Source: Pseudomonadota bacterium (GTDB lineage Bacteria; Pseudomonadota; Alphaproteobacteria; Sphingomonadales; Sphingomonadaceae). Taken from it: DNA of 55,174 nucleotides. Every line of letters begins with the position of its first letter. The first letter of the stretch is position 1. Positions 8,887 through 17,430 of this stretch are shown here, in pieces. Location: NCBI GenBank assembly GCA_023436615.1, contig JAEZIO010000046.1, forward strand, positions 1-55,174. Reading direction: 5' to 3'. The position numbers and the translations under genes were made by a program. The notes under the pieces are model-generated. The model searched no databases. It had not been told where the DNA came from and worked only from the letters and a program-made list of their open reading frames with translations.

Positions 8887-8913
8887 CTGCGTTCCGCTCT
8901 GCGCGGAGCGCAG
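8887..8913. terminator. Hairpin after DUF6285 gene (no T-tract)
   Basis: ctgcgttccgc (8887-8897) pairs with gcggagcgcag (8903-8913) across a 5-base loop with one G-T pair. It lies 21 bp past the DUF6285 stop. There is no T-run, so it may be a rho-assisted end or a processing hairpin. The remaining bases up to uvrB contain a weak -10-like tataat (8956-8961). Confidence 0.4.
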
Positions 8914-9004
8914 TGCCGCTCAGCCTGCGCTCGACAGACGGGGGCGTTGCGGCCATATAATCGGTTCCCGTTCCGTACCCCTCCTCTGATCGGATCGCCG
9001 TCCC

Positions 9005-11167
9005 ATGGCAAGCCCCGTCCTGTCCGCCATTCCCGCGAAGCCGCTCGCGAAGCTGGAAGCCGGAAAGCAGTTCGTCATTTCTTCGGATTTCACGCCGTCG
9101 GGCGACCAGCCGAACGCGATCGCGGAGTTGACGGCCGGGCTGCGGCAGGGCGAGAAGGATCAGGTGCTGCTGGGCGTCACCGGTTCTGGCAAGACCTTCA
9201 CCATCGCGCACGTCATCCAGACGGTGCAGCGCCCGACGCTGATCCTGGCGCCGAACAAGACTCTGGCGGCGCAGCTGTATGGCGAGATGAAGTCATTCTT
9301 CCCGAACAATGCGGTCGAATACTTCGTCTCCTACTACGATTATTACCAGCCGGAAGCCTACGTCCCGCGCACCGACACCTACATCGAGAAGGAGTCGAGC
9401 GTGAACGAGGCCATCGACCGGATGCGCCACTCGGCGACCCGCTCGCTGCTCGAGCGCGACGACGTGATCATCGTCGCGTCGGTTTCGTGCCTCTACGGCA
9501 TAGGGTCGGTCGAAACCTATTCGGCGATGACCTTCAGCCTGAAGAAAGGGTCTGCCGAGGACCAGCGCGAGGTCATCCGCAAGCTCGTGGCGCTGCAGTA
9601 TCGCCGCAACGACAATGCCTTCGCGCGCGGCAGCTTCCGGGTGCGCGGCGACAATCTCGAGATTTTCCCGTCGCACTATGAGGATACGGCCTGGCGCGTG
9701 TCCTTCTTCGGCGACGAGATCGAGGAGATCGTCGAGTTCGATCCCTTGACTGGCAAGAAGGCCGCGAGCCTCGACAGCATCAAGGTCTACGCGAACTCGC
9801 ACTACGTCACTCCGGGCCCGACCCTGAAGCAGGCGATGGAGGCGATCCGGCACGAGCTTTCCGAGCGGCTGAAGGAGCTAACGGCGGAAGGGCGGCTGCT
9901 GGAAGCGCAGAGGCTCGAGCAAAGGACCAATTTCGACCTGGAGATGATCGCGGCGACGGGCTCATGCGCCGGGATCGAGAACTACTCGCGCTTCCTCACG
10001 GGACGCCTCCCCGGCGAGCCGCCGCCGACCTTGTTCGAATATCTCCCCGACAACGCGCTCCTGTTCATCGACGAGAGCCACCAGACTGTGCCGCAGATCG
10101 GCGCGATGGCGCGCGGCGACCACCGGCGGAAGATCACGCTGGCGGAGTACGGGTTCCGGCTTCCGAGCTGCATCGACAACCGGCCGCTGCGGTTCAACGA
10201 ATGGGACGCCATGCGCCCGCAGACGACCTTCGTCTCGGCCACGCCTGGCCCGTGGGAGATGAACGAGACCGGCGGAGTCTTCTCCGAGCAGGTGATCCGC
10301 CCGACCGGGCTGATCGACCCGCCGGTCGATATCAAGCCGGTCGAGGACCAAGTCGACGACCTCATCCACGAGGCGAAGGAGACCGCGCGCAAGGGCTATC
10401 GAACGCTCGTCACGACGCTCACCAAGCGGATGGCGGAGGATCTCACCGAGTATCTCCACGAGGCGGGCTTGAAGGTCCGCTACATGCATTCGGACGTCGA
10501 GACGCTGGAGCGGATCGAGCTGATCCGCGAGCTTCGGCTGGGCGTCTATGACGTGCTGGTCGGGATCAACCTGCTGCGCGAAGGGCTCGACATCCCCGAA
10601 TGCGGGCTGGTCGCGATCCTCGATGCGGACAAGGAAGGCTTCCTGCGGTCGGAAACCTCGCTGATCCAGACGATCGGGCGCGCGGCGCGCAACGTCGAGG
10701 GCCGCGTCATCCTCTATGCCGACACGGTGACCGGCTCGATCGAGCGGGCGCTGGCCGAGACCGGCCGGCGGCGCGAAAAGCAGCTAGCCTATAACGCCGA
10801 GCACGGGATCACGCCCGAAAGCATCAAGCGCAACGTCCACGACATCATGGCCCATCTCGCGACCCGTGACGGCGTGGTGGTCGACACCGGCGACGAAGAG
10901 CGGCCGCATCTCGTCGGGCACAATCTCAAGGCGTACATCGCCGACCTCGAGGAACGGATGCGCAAGGCTGCGGCCGACCTGGAGTTCGAGGAGGCGGCAC
11001 GCCTTCGCGACGAGATCAGAAGGCTGGAAGAGGACGATCTCGGCATTCCGCACGACGAGCGCGTTGCGCCGCGCCCGCTCGGCAATTCGAGCGAGGGCAA
11101 GCCGGGCACCCGCAAGGGGCGCTTCGGAAAGCAGCAAAGGACGCGGTTCGGCGGGCGGCGCGGCTAG
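9005..11167 (+). CDS. uvrB: Excinuclease ABC subunit B
   Basis: DNA-damage verification helicase of nucleotide excision repair. It is loaded by UvrA and recruits UvrC. It has 720 residues with Walker A GVTGSGKT (57-64), the beta-hairpin YYDYYQPEAYVP (around 108) that clamps DNA, the helicase motifs DESHQTVPQ and IGRAARN, and a C-terminal UVR motif (ADLEFEEAARLRDEI) that binds UvrC. The first roughly 45 residues lack the longer PKSEGG-type leader I expect in sphingomonads, while the rest looks sphingomonad. The gene may therefore be a hybrid at the compositional boundary. No LexA box with a proper spacer was found upstream. Confidence 0.95.
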   Translation: MASPVLSAIPAKPLAKLEAGKQFVISSDFTPSGDQPNAIAELTAGLRQGEKDQVLLGVTGSGKTFTIAHVIQTVQRPTLILAPNKTLAAQLYGEMKSFFPNNAVEYFVSYYDYYQPEAYVPRTDTYIEKESSVNEAIDRMRHSATRSLLERDDVIIVASVSCLYGIGSVETYSAMTFSLKKGSAEDQREVIRKLVALQYRRNDNAFARGSFRVRGDNLEIFPSHYEDTAWRVSFFGDEIEEIVEFDPLTGKKAASLDSIKVYANSHYVTPGPTLKQAMEAIRHELSERLKELTAEGRLLEAQRLEQRTNFDLEMIAATGSCAGIENYSRFLTGRLPGEPPPTLFEYLPDNALLFIDESHQTVPQIGAMARGDHRRKITLAEYGFRLPSCIDNRPLRFNEWDAMRPQTTFVSATPGPWEMNETGGVFSEQVIRPTGLIDPPVDIKPVEDQVDDLIHEAKETARKGYRTLVTTLTKRMAEDLTEYLHEAGLKVRYMHSDVETLERIELIRELRLGVYDVLVGINLLREGLDIPECGLVAILDADKEGFLRSETSLIQTIGRAARNVEGRVILYADTVTGSIERALAETGRRREKQLAYNAEHGITPESIKRNVHDIMAHLATRDGVVVDTGDEERPHLVGHNLKAYIADLEERMRKAAADLEFEEAARLRDEIRRLEEDDLGIPHDERVAPRPLGNSSEGKPGTRKGRFGKQQRTRFGGRRG

Positions 11168-11189
11168 CGGCCGCCCCGAAACTCAAGAC

Positions 11190-11645
11190 CTAGCGGATGA
11201 CGCCCTTCTTTTCCTGCGTCCACGCATACCAGACGAGGAACGCCGCGAGGATGATGACGAGATAGGGGACGAATGCGTTGAAGCCCGCCTTCATCTCGGG
11301 AATGTCGACCGGATTCATCAGCTGATAGGCGATGCCGAGAATCGCGCCGATGAGCGAGAGGGTGAACGCGGTCACCGCGTGGCGGCTCCGTATGAGCAGG
11401 AGGATCGAGCCGGCAACCGCCGCCCAGACGCCAAGACCCCAGCCGATGCTTGCCCACAGCGGGAATGCATCAATGTAGGTCATATACTTGCTGCCATCGA
11501 CGCCCGGCATCATCTGGTCGATCCACGCCGCGCCCTTGGTCCGCGTCATGAAATAATCAAAGGCGCCAAAGCCGTTCCACAGCAGCGAAAGCACACCGAC
11601 AATCCACAGATGTACGGGCGTGCGCCCTTCAGCAGTCGTCGCCAT
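11190..11645 (-). CDS. Four-helix membrane protein, unknown function
   Basis: A 151-residue inner-membrane protein with four predicted transmembrane helices: VHLWIVGVLSLLWNGFGAFDYF, a helix around LWASIGWGLGVWAAVAGSILLL, one around AFTLSLIGAILGIAYQLM, and YLVIILAAFLVWYAW. A loop between helices 1 and 2 carries WIDQMMPGVDGSKYMTYID. I have seen similar short proteins in sphingomonads but can name no function. It is convergent with uvrB (23 bp gap) and co-oriented with the autotransporter 79 bp upstream. Confidence 0.8.
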   Translation of the reverse strand: MATTAEGRTPVHLWIVGVLSLLWNGFGAFDYFMTRTKGAAWIDQMMPGVDGSKYMTYIDAFPLWASIGWGLGVWAAVAGSILLLIRSRHAVTAFTLSLIGAILGIAYQLMNPVDIPEMKAGFNAFVPYLVIILAAFLVWYAWTQEKKGVIR

Positions 11646-11723
11646 TGCTGTTCCCCCTCCATCGGCAGCGCCCCCGCGCCGCCGAATGGATGAGGCTCCG
11701 AAACGACATTGGAGTCAAGCGCG

Positions 11724-13577
11724 TCAGAAGCCGAGCTTCACTCCGACGAGCGCGGACACTTCATTGCCCTGTTTCTTGCCTACGGTTGCCGACGCACCGG
11801 CGTGCAGGTCGATGCTGCCGAGGACGGTGGCGGAAGCACCGGCGCTGAACCGGCCATAAGCGCTCTTCGACCGCGCCGGATAATCGAAGCTGTTGACGAT
11901 GCCGGGCGCGCTCGTCTGCGCGTACAGCACGCTGCGGCCGTCGCCCTTGAAGTCCTTCTCCAGCATCGCCGATGCGAACGGGCGGATCCCGGCGCCCGGA
12001 ACCCCGAGCGCGCCGCGCAGCTCGAGCCCGAGATTGCCGGTCAGCGCTTCGAACGACTGCCGGGAGACGTTGAGGGTTAGCGCCGCGTCCCCCTCCTCGG
12101 TGTAGGCGTCGACCTTGGCGCGCGCATAATCGAGAGCGACCACGGGGCCGATGCTGAGCGGGCCCATCGGCATGAGATAGCCCGCTTTGGCTCCGGCGAC
12201 GACGTGGCTGCCGTCGGGACGCGCCGTCATGTCGTCGATGACTCCGGTGCGGCTGATCCGGTGCTTGTCGCTGCCGTAACCGAGGTGCGCCTGGCCGAAC
12301 AGCGGACCGGCCGCGATCCCGCCATAAGCGCCCACCTGATAGCTGTGTGCCGTGTCGCGCGACGCTTCATTGCCGAACCGCACGCGGGGCCGCGAGTAGT
12401 TGACGGCGACACCGGCCAGCCCAAGCCCGACGCCGACTTCAGCGCCGGCCGTTACTCCGACGCCGTCGATATCGAACGGATCGTTGGTGTCGCTGAATGC
12501 GACGTCGCGCGAAAAGGTGTCGCCGCTCACGAAGAAACGAACGCCGGGGGCGGCGGTGCGGGCGTTGACGTCATTTCGGAACGCCAGCGTGCGCCCGAAC
12601 TGGCGGGCGGTGTCGAGGCCGAGGTCACTCGGCGCCTGAAGCGTCAGCGGGCCGGTCAGCTGCGTCGCGATATAGCGTCCGACGATCGCGAAGCCGGCCG
12701 ACGTCAGGTGCAGATTGTCGACGTAGAACAGGAACTGGTTGGTGTAGTTCGAATCGCCGATGCACTGCGGCGCCGGCGCGCACGCCGCGGCGCTCTTCAG
12801 CCCGTAGGCGGCCGGGTCCTGCATGATCCGCTGCCCGACCAGCGTCAGGTCGAGATAATGGACGGTGACCCCGTTCGCGGCATAGCCGGCGAGGACGCCC
12901 TGCATCGAATTGTTGAACGTGGTCGAGAAGAGGTTGCGAACGGCCTGGGCATTGGGATTGTTCGCGATTTCGGGCAGGATCGCCGTGTTTCCCGCGAGAA
13001 AGCTGATGTTCCGCGCGCCGGCGCCGACCAGCGCGTCGATTCCGGCGGTCGCAAAGGCCGCCGAGCTGGCTGCGGCGGCCGGGGCACCGGCGAGCGTTCC
13101 GCCGGTGCTCTGGTAGAAACGAGCGTCGTTGCCGCCGATTGAGAGCGTGACGAGGTCGTCTGCGTCGAGCTTTCCGGACACGGTCGGGAAGACGCTTCCG
13201 CCGCCGCCCAGGAATGCATTCCACTCGGTGACGAAACCGGGCAAGCCCGGGCCGTTGACGTTCGTGTTGTTGGTGTTGGCGCCTCCGAGGGCGAAATTAT
13301 CGACCGGAACGCCGAGGATTTGCGACAGCGTGTCCACGTAATTGGTGCCGCCCGAGAATCGGCCGGTCGGGTAAAGGAGCCGGAGCTGGTCCTTGGTCGC
13401 CTGCGGAACGAAGGGGCTGGCAAGCAGGATTTCGATGATGTTGCCGTCGTCCGTGTAGCTGTCACCGAAGGCGACGATGCGGTCGACCCGCTGCGCGGCG
13501 GCCGGTGTGGCGGTAACGGCGAGGGCCGCGACCGATGCGCCAAGCAGCGAACGGGCGACGAAGCGACGGAAAGACAT
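11724..13577 (-). CDS. GDSL-family esterase autotransporter (EstA-like)
   Basis: A 617-residue type V secreted esterase. A signal peptide (1 to about 28, ending TPAAAQ) precedes an SGNH/GDSL hydrolase passenger with nucleophile Ser40 in VAFGDSYTDDGN, the SIGGNDARF block and the DNLHLTSAGF block supplying catalytic Asp and His. The C-terminal roughly 270 residues form an autotransporter beta-barrel ending in the outer-membrane signature LVGVKLGF with terminal Phe. It is likely displayed on the cell surface and hydrolyses short-chain or glycerol esters. It is divergent from the L,D-transpeptidase gene across 248 bp. Confidence 0.92.
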   Translation of the reverse strand: MSFRRFVARSLLGASVAALAVTATPAAAQRVDRIVAFGDSYTDDGNIIEILLASPFVPQATKDQLRLLYPTGRFSGGTNYVDTLSQILGVPVDNFALGGANTNNTNVNGPGLPGFVTEWNAFLGGGGSVFPTVSGKLDADDLVTLSIGGNDARFYQSTGGTLAGAPAAAASSAAFATAGIDALVGAGARNISFLAGNTAILPEIANNPNAQAVRNLFSTTFNNSMQGVLAGYAANGVTVHYLDLTLVGQRIMQDPAAYGLKSAAACAPAPQCIGDSNYTNQFLFYVDNLHLTSAGFAIVGRYIATQLTGPLTLQAPSDLGLDTARQFGRTLAFRNDVNARTAAPGVRFFVSGDTFSRDVAFSDTNDPFDIDGVGVTAGAEVGVGLGLAGVAVNYSRPRVRFGNEASRDTAHSYQVGAYGGIAAGPLFGQAHLGYGSDKHRISRTGVIDDMTARPDGSHVVAGAKAGYLMPMGPLSIGPVVALDYARAKVDAYTEEGDAALTLNVSRQSFEALTGNLGLELRGALGVPGAGIRPFASAMLEKDFKGDGRSVLYAQTSAPGIVNSFDYPARSKSAYGRFSAGASATVLGSIDLHAGASATVGKKQGNEVSALVGVKLGF

Positions 13578-13742
13578 GGATTAACCCCTCCCAGGCGGCG
13601 AACAACAGTGGCCGCATGGCGACTATGCGCTGCTGGTTCGTTGACACAAGTCACTCAAAAGCCACAGCTTCCAGGAAACAGCAGTGGCGCGCGGCGGGCA
13701 TCCGATGCTGTCGAGAAGCGGAACGACGCGTTCAGAGGGGGG

Positions 13743-13773
13743 CAACGCGAACATTTTTATGATTGTCGCGTTG
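13743..13773. promoter_or_regulatory. Dyad element between divergent genes
   Basis: caacgcga (13743-13750) and tcgcgttg (13766-13773) are perfect inverted repeats around an AT-rich 15-base loop, 52 bp before the L,D-transpeptidase start. It could be an operator or a leader hairpin. A ttgaca (13640-13645) further upstream could serve as a -35, but no convincing -10 is seen. The rest of the 248-bp gap holds nothing else I can assign. Confidence 0.35.
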
Positions 13774-13825
13774 AGCCATGGAATCGGACCTCTAGAGAGC
13801 GCCGCGCAAGCGGCAGTGGGTGTCA

Positions 13826-15112
13826 ATGAAACTTAGAATTCTGATGGGCGCAGTCGCGCTCGCCATCGCAACACCGGGCTTCACGGCGGCCCCGCCGCGG
13901 GGCGACGAGCCGGTAGCCGTGCCGCGCACGATCAAGCAGGGAATCGACTTCGTTTATGTCGATCCGCAGCTAAGCAACATCGCCAAGCGGCGGCAGCGGC
14001 CGACCAACTGGTTGCTGCGGACGATCGGGCTGGACTGGGGACAGGAGCGCCAGGCGCCCAACCCGGTCTTTATCGACCTCGCCCGGGGACTGCAGCAATA
14101 TCAGGCGACCTGGGGCCGCCTGCCGCAGGTCAAGATCCCGGCAGGTGCCTCGCTCAAGCCGGGCTCCAGCGGCAAGCGTGTCGAGCTTCTGCGAACACGC
14201 CTCGGCCTGCCGGCCGGCGGGGGCTTCGACGCGCGGCTGACCGAAGCCGTTCGCGCCTATCAGCAGGTGCACGCGCTTGGGCCCGCCGACGGAGTGGCCG
14301 GCAAGGCCACCATCGCGTCGCTCAATCGCGGCGCAGGCTATTATGCCCGCAAGATCGCGATCAACATGGAGCGAGCCTACCGGCTTCCGCAGCGCGGCCG
14401 CTTCAACCGCTACGTCGTCGTCGATTCAGGCGCGGCGGAGGTCTATCTATTCGACCGCGACCGCGTGGCCGACGGCATGCGGGCCATCGTCGGGTCGCCG
14501 AAAACCAAGACCCCGATGATGGCGGTCATCCTGCGCGACGCGCTCGCGAACCCCTATTGGAACGTACCGCCCGAGCTCATCCGTTCGCTGACCGCCAAGC
14601 GAATCCAGCAGGACGGTCTCTCCTATCTCAAGAACTTCCATTACGAAGTGCTGTCCGACTGGAGCGGCAACGGTCACCCGATCAACCCGAAGGTCGTGGA
14701 CTGGAAGGCCATCGCATCGGGCAAGAAGCAGCCGACGATCCTGGTCCGGCAGCTTCCGGGACCGTGGAATTCGATGGGCGAGATGAAGTTCGAGATGCCC
14801 AACGACTATGGCATCTATCTTCACGACACGCCCCACAAGGAGCTGTTCGCGCAGCGCGACCGGTGGGTCAGCAACGGTTGCGTCCGACTTGAAGATTACA
14901 AGAGGTTCGCCTCCTGGGTCTTCGGCGGCGTTCCGCAGCCGAGCACGCCGCTCGAGCAGAGATTCGAGGTTCCTCAGCCGACGCCGGTCTTCATGACCTA
15001 TCTGACCGCAACAGCGAAAGGGAACGGCGTGGTTTTCCGTCCCGATCCCTACGGCTTCGACGACCTCGCGATGCCGCAGATGTTCGGGCGGCAGTACGCC
15101 TCGCTCGGCTAG
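13826..15112 (+). CDS. Periplasmic L,D-transpeptidase (YkuD)
   Basis: Peptidoglycan cross-linking or lipoprotein-anchoring enzyme. A signal peptide (MKLRILMGAVALAIATPGFTAA) leads to a peptidoglycan-binding domain (LKPGSSGKRVELLRTRLG, about residues 108-165) and a C-terminal YkuD catalytic domain with HDTP and Cys352 in SNGCVRLEDY. The 428-residue length and order match the YcbB/LdtD-type branch. ATG 13826 is preferred to the in-frame GTG at 13820 because it begins the signal peptide directly; neither has a clear Shine-Dalgarno. Confidence 0.9.
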   Translation: MKLRILMGAVALAIATPGFTAAPPRGDEPVAVPRTIKQGIDFVYVDPQLSNIAKRRQRPTNWLLRTIGLDWGQERQAPNPVFIDLARGLQQYQATWGRLPQVKIPAGASLKPGSSGKRVELLRTRLGLPAGGGFDARLTEAVRAYQQVHALGPADGVAGKATIASLNRGAGYYARKIAINMERAYRLPQRGRFNRYVVVDSGAAEVYLFDRDRVADGMRAIVGSPKTKTPMMAVILRDALANPYWNVPPELIRSLTAKRIQQDGLSYLKNFHYEVLSDWSGNGHPINPKVVDWKAIASGKKQPTILVRQLPGPWNSMGEMKFEMPNDYGIYLHDTPHKELFAQRDRWVSNGCVRLEDYKRFASWVFGGVPQPSTPLEQRFEVPQPTPVFMTYLTATAKGNGVVFRPDPYGFDDLAMPQMFGRQYASLG

Positions 15113-15255
15113 GGCCTGACGCCCGAAACCAGGCGCCAGGCGCCGGCGCGTCCGGCGCAGCGACGTCCTCCTCGGGAACCTTTCCCCTCTCGCTCCATCC
15201 AATCGGGTGGAGCGACTGGGGAAGCCGGGCCGCTCGCTCAATCGAGGAGGATCGG

Positions 15256-15777
15256 ATGCTCTACAAATTACCGGCCATCGTGGCGGCTGGAGCGCTCGCG
15301 ATCGCCGGGGCCGCAACGGCTGCCAGCGGTCCCAGCGACGCGCAAATCGCGCACATCGCCTACACTGCGGGCAACATCGATGTCGCCGCCGCGAAGCAAG
15401 CGCTTGCGAAATCGCACAACAAGGCGGTGCGTGAGTTCGCCCGCGAGATGGTGCGGGACCACAAGGCGGTCAACGACAAGGCGCTGGCACTCGTCAAGGA
15501 CCTCAAGGTCACGCCGGAGAACAATCCGACCAGCGAGGCGCTAAGCAAGGGCGCCGCTGCCGAGATGAAGAAGCTGGCCAAGCTCAGGGGCAGGGCATTC
15601 GACCGCGCCTATGCAGCCAACGAGGCCGCTTTCCACAAGACCGTGAACGGCGCGCTGAAGTCGACGCTCATACCGTCCGCCGACAATGCCCGGCTCAAAT
15701 CCCTTCTCGAGACGGGGCTAACGCTGTTTTCCGAACATCAGAAGCACGCCGAGCATCTTTCGGCGGCGCTCAAGTAA
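15256..15777 (+). CDS. DUF4142 periplasmic protein
   Basis: A 173-residue exported protein. A signal peptide (to about residue 22, AATAAS) precedes a helical DUF4142 domain, a ferritin-like four-helix bundle, with the QIAHIAYTAGNIDVAAAKQAL start, the family-typical REFAREMVRDHKAVNDKAL stretch and a late HxxxxNGALKSTLIPSADN region. Function is unknown; relatives are linked to stress and oxidation responses. A good ribosome binding site (gaggagg) precedes the ATG. It is first of three tightly packed genes (1-bp gap to the cupredoxin, then a 4-bp overlap with the sigma factor). Confidence 0.9.
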   Translation: MLYKLPAIVAAGALAIAGAATAASGPSDAQIAHIAYTAGNIDVAAAKQALAKSHNKAVREFAREMVRDHKAVNDKALALVKDLKVTPENNPTSEALSKGAAAEMKKLAKLRGRAFDRAYAANEAAFHKTVNGALKSTLIPSADNARLKSLLETGLTLFSEHQKHAEHLSAALK

Positions 15778-15778
15778 G

Positions 15779-16105
15779 ATGATGCGGCGGCTTCGCCCCC
15801 TGTTCGCCGCCGCGGCGTGGGCCCTGCTGTCGAACTCAGCCCCGGCAGCAGCGGCTCCACGCACCTACACGGTCGTCGTCGACAAGATGAAATTCGGGGC
15901 AGTGCCGGCGCACGTGCGGGCCGGAGACGTGATCGTCTGGAACAATCGCGACATGTTCCGCCACAGTGCCACGGCCAAAGGCGCGTTCGATGTCGACCTG
16001 CCCGCCGGCAAGGCGGTGAGGATGCGGGTCACCAAGACCGGCAGCTTCGCCGTCTTCTGCAAATATCATCCGGGAATGCGGACCGTGCTAAAGGCGGCGA
16101 AATGA
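15779..16105 (+). CDS. Exported cupredoxin (plastocyanin/amicyanin-like)
   Basis: A 108-residue small blue-copper-like protein. A signal peptide (to about residue 26) is followed by one cupredoxin domain. Likely type 1 copper ligands are His62 in RHSATA plus Cys94, His97 and Met100 in FCKYHPGM. It probably carries electrons or binds copper in the periplasm. It starts one base after the DUF4142 stop, and its own TGA overlaps the ATG of the ECF sigma gene, so the three are translationally linked. The coupling suggests it reports or responds to copper or redox stress. Confidence 0.9.
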   Translation: MMRRLRPLFAAAAWALLSNSAPAAAAPRTYTVVVDKMKFGAVPAHVRAGDVIVWNNRDMFRHSATAKGAFDVDLPAGKAVRMRVTKTGSFAVFCKYHPGMRTVLKAAK

Positions 16106-16782
16106 CCGCGCAGGCCCAGACCAATTTCGACGCGCTGGACGATGTCTCGCTGGCAAGGCTGTGCAGGAGCCGCGATCGCGAGGCCATGCGGCACCTGATC
16201 ACGACAAATAACCAGCGGCTGTTCCGCGCGGCCTGGAGCATTCTCAAAGACCGCTTCGAGGCGGAAGAGGCCGTGCAGGCAGGCTATGTCAACGCATTTG
16301 CCGCCATCGACAGGTTCGAAGGCCGTTCGTCGCTCAGCACGTGGCTCACGCGGATCGTGGTCAACGAAGCGCTCGGCCGGCTGCGCGCGCAGCGCCGGCG
16401 GCGCGAGTTACTGGAAAGCGAGGGCGTCGCCGTGATCGACACCTATCGGGAGCGGCTTGCCCAGGCTTCCGCCGAACCGCCGCCCGACGCGGCGGTCGCC
16501 CGCGAGCAGCTTCGCCTGTTGATCGAGCGGGCCGTCGCAGACCTTCCCGACGGCTTCCGGTCGGTCTTCGTGCTGCGTGAGATCGAGGGCCTCAGCATCG
16601 AGGACACGGCCGTTGCACTCGATATTCCTGCAGCAACCGTCAAGACCCGTTTCCATCGGGCCCGCGCCAAGCTCCAGGAGTCCCTGGCGCCGGAGGTGAA
16701 GGGCGCGCTGACCGGCAGCTTCCCGTTCGCTGGGGCCGATTGCGCCGCGCTGACGGACCGGGTGATGGCGCTGGTTAGCTAA
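16102..16782 (+). CDS. ECF-type RNA polymerase sigma factor
   Basis: A 226-residue sigma-70 family ECF factor. Region 2 spans about residues 25-95 (HLITTNNQRLFRAAWSILKD to STWLTRIVVNEAL). Region 4 spans about 130-190 (VADLPDGFRSVFVLREIEGLS and the helix-turn-helix VALDIPAATVKTRFHRARAKL). A C-terminal tail has a single Cys (FPFAGADCAALTDRV). The start overlaps the cupredoxin stop (ATGA); the frame is open upstream but that part is noise. No anti-sigma gene (zinc-finger, FecR or NepR type) is adjacent. The stop lies 76 bp before the lysis module, which reads the same way. Confidence 0.92.
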   Translation: MTAQAQTNFDALDDVSLARLCRSRDREAMRHLITTNNQRLFRAAWSILKDRFEAEEAVQAGYVNAFAAIDRFEGRSSLSTWLTRIVVNEALGRLRAQRRRRELLESEGVAVIDTYRERLAQASAEPPPDAAVAREQLRLLIERAVADLPDGFRSVFVLREIEGLSIEDTAVALDIPAATVKTRFHRARAKLQESLAPEVKGALTGSFPFAGADCAALTDRVMALVS

Positions 16783-16798
16783 CCGCGATCGGCAAAAA

Positions 16799-16827
16799 GA
16801 ACTTTCCTACTGCAAACCAATTTGGTT
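16799..16827 (+). promoter_or_regulatory. Possible ECF promoter with operator-like palindrome before the lysis module
   Basis: GAACTT (16799-16804) equals the -35 of many ECF promoters. It is followed by a perfect 6-1-6 palindrome aaccaa-t-ttggtt (16815-16827), about 32 bp before the GH108 start. A GAAC-CTTTCC-CCAAT arrangement with different spacing occurs upstream of the DUF4142 gene (15176-15203). No clear -10 can be named, so this is a candidate only. Confidence 0.35.
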
Positions 16828-16858
16828 CATAGCACCCGACTCGGGACGGGGAAGGTGC

Positions 16859-17419
16859 ATGAACATCAACGAGCTTATCGATGCGCTGATCGAGCGCGAG
16901 GGCGGCTACGTCAATCATCCTAAGGACCGCGGCGGCCCCACCAATTACGGGATAACCGAGGCCGTGGCGCGAGCGCACGGCTATTCAGGCGCAATGCGCA
17001 GCCTGCCGCGCGACGAGGCGGCAGCGATCTACCGGCGGCTGTATTGGCTGCGGCCCCGGTTCGACCAGGTGGCGAAACGGTCCGAGGCGATCGCCGGCGA
17101 GCTGTTCGATACCGGCGTGAACATGGGGCCGGCGGTCGCCGCTACGTTCCTCCAGCGGGCGCTGTCGGCCCTCAACCGTGAGCGGAAGGACTATCCTGAC
17201 CTTGTCCCCGATGGCCGGATCGGCGCCGCGACGCTGGCCGCACTGGACGTCTTCCTGAAGCTTCGCGGCAAGGCCGCCGGAGAGGCAGTGCTGCAGCGCG
17301 CGCTCGATGTGCTGCAGGGCGAGCGCTACATCCGCCTTGCCGAACGCCGCCCGGCCAACGAAGCGTTCGTCTACGGCTGGCTGGCGAACCGTGTGGGTTC
17401 AATAGAGCCGGTCAATTGA
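16859..17419 (+). CDS. GH108 muramidase / endolysin-like (TtsA/Zlp family)
   Basis: Peptidoglycan-cleaving enzyme of 186 residues. The GH108 catalytic domain opens with Glu14 in EREGGYVNHPKDRGGPTNYGIT, the family signature, and a C-terminal peptidoglycan-binding type 3 segment follows (LVPDGRIGAATLAALD). There is no signal peptide, as expected for an endolysin that needs a holin or similar to reach the wall. GH108 members include phage endolysins and TtsA, which releases typhoid toxin in Salmonella. A ggggaagg ribosome binding site precedes ATG 16859. Its TGA overlaps an in-frame TTG of the holin-like gene. Confidence 0.9.
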   Translation: MNINELIDALIEREGGYVNHPKDRGGPTNYGITEAVARAHGYSGAMRSLPRDEAAAIYRRLYWLRPRFDQVAKRSEAIAGELFDTGVNMGPAVAATFLQRALSALNRERKDYPDLVPDGRIGAATLAALDVFLKLRGKAAGEAVLQRALDVLQGERYIRLAERRPANEAFVYGWLANRVGSIEPVN

Positions 17420-17430
17420 ACCGCTCCTAC

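Noticed and set aside
8960..8980. GTTC repeats upstream of uvrB as a LexA/SOS box
   Set aside because: The two GTTC units are only two bases apart; the alphaproteobacterial box needs about seven bases between them.
15175..15203. EcfG-type (GGAAC...CGTT) promoter before the DUF4142 gene
   Set aside because: GGAAC is present, but no CGTT occurs at the required distance; it is kept only as a loose ECF-like similarity.
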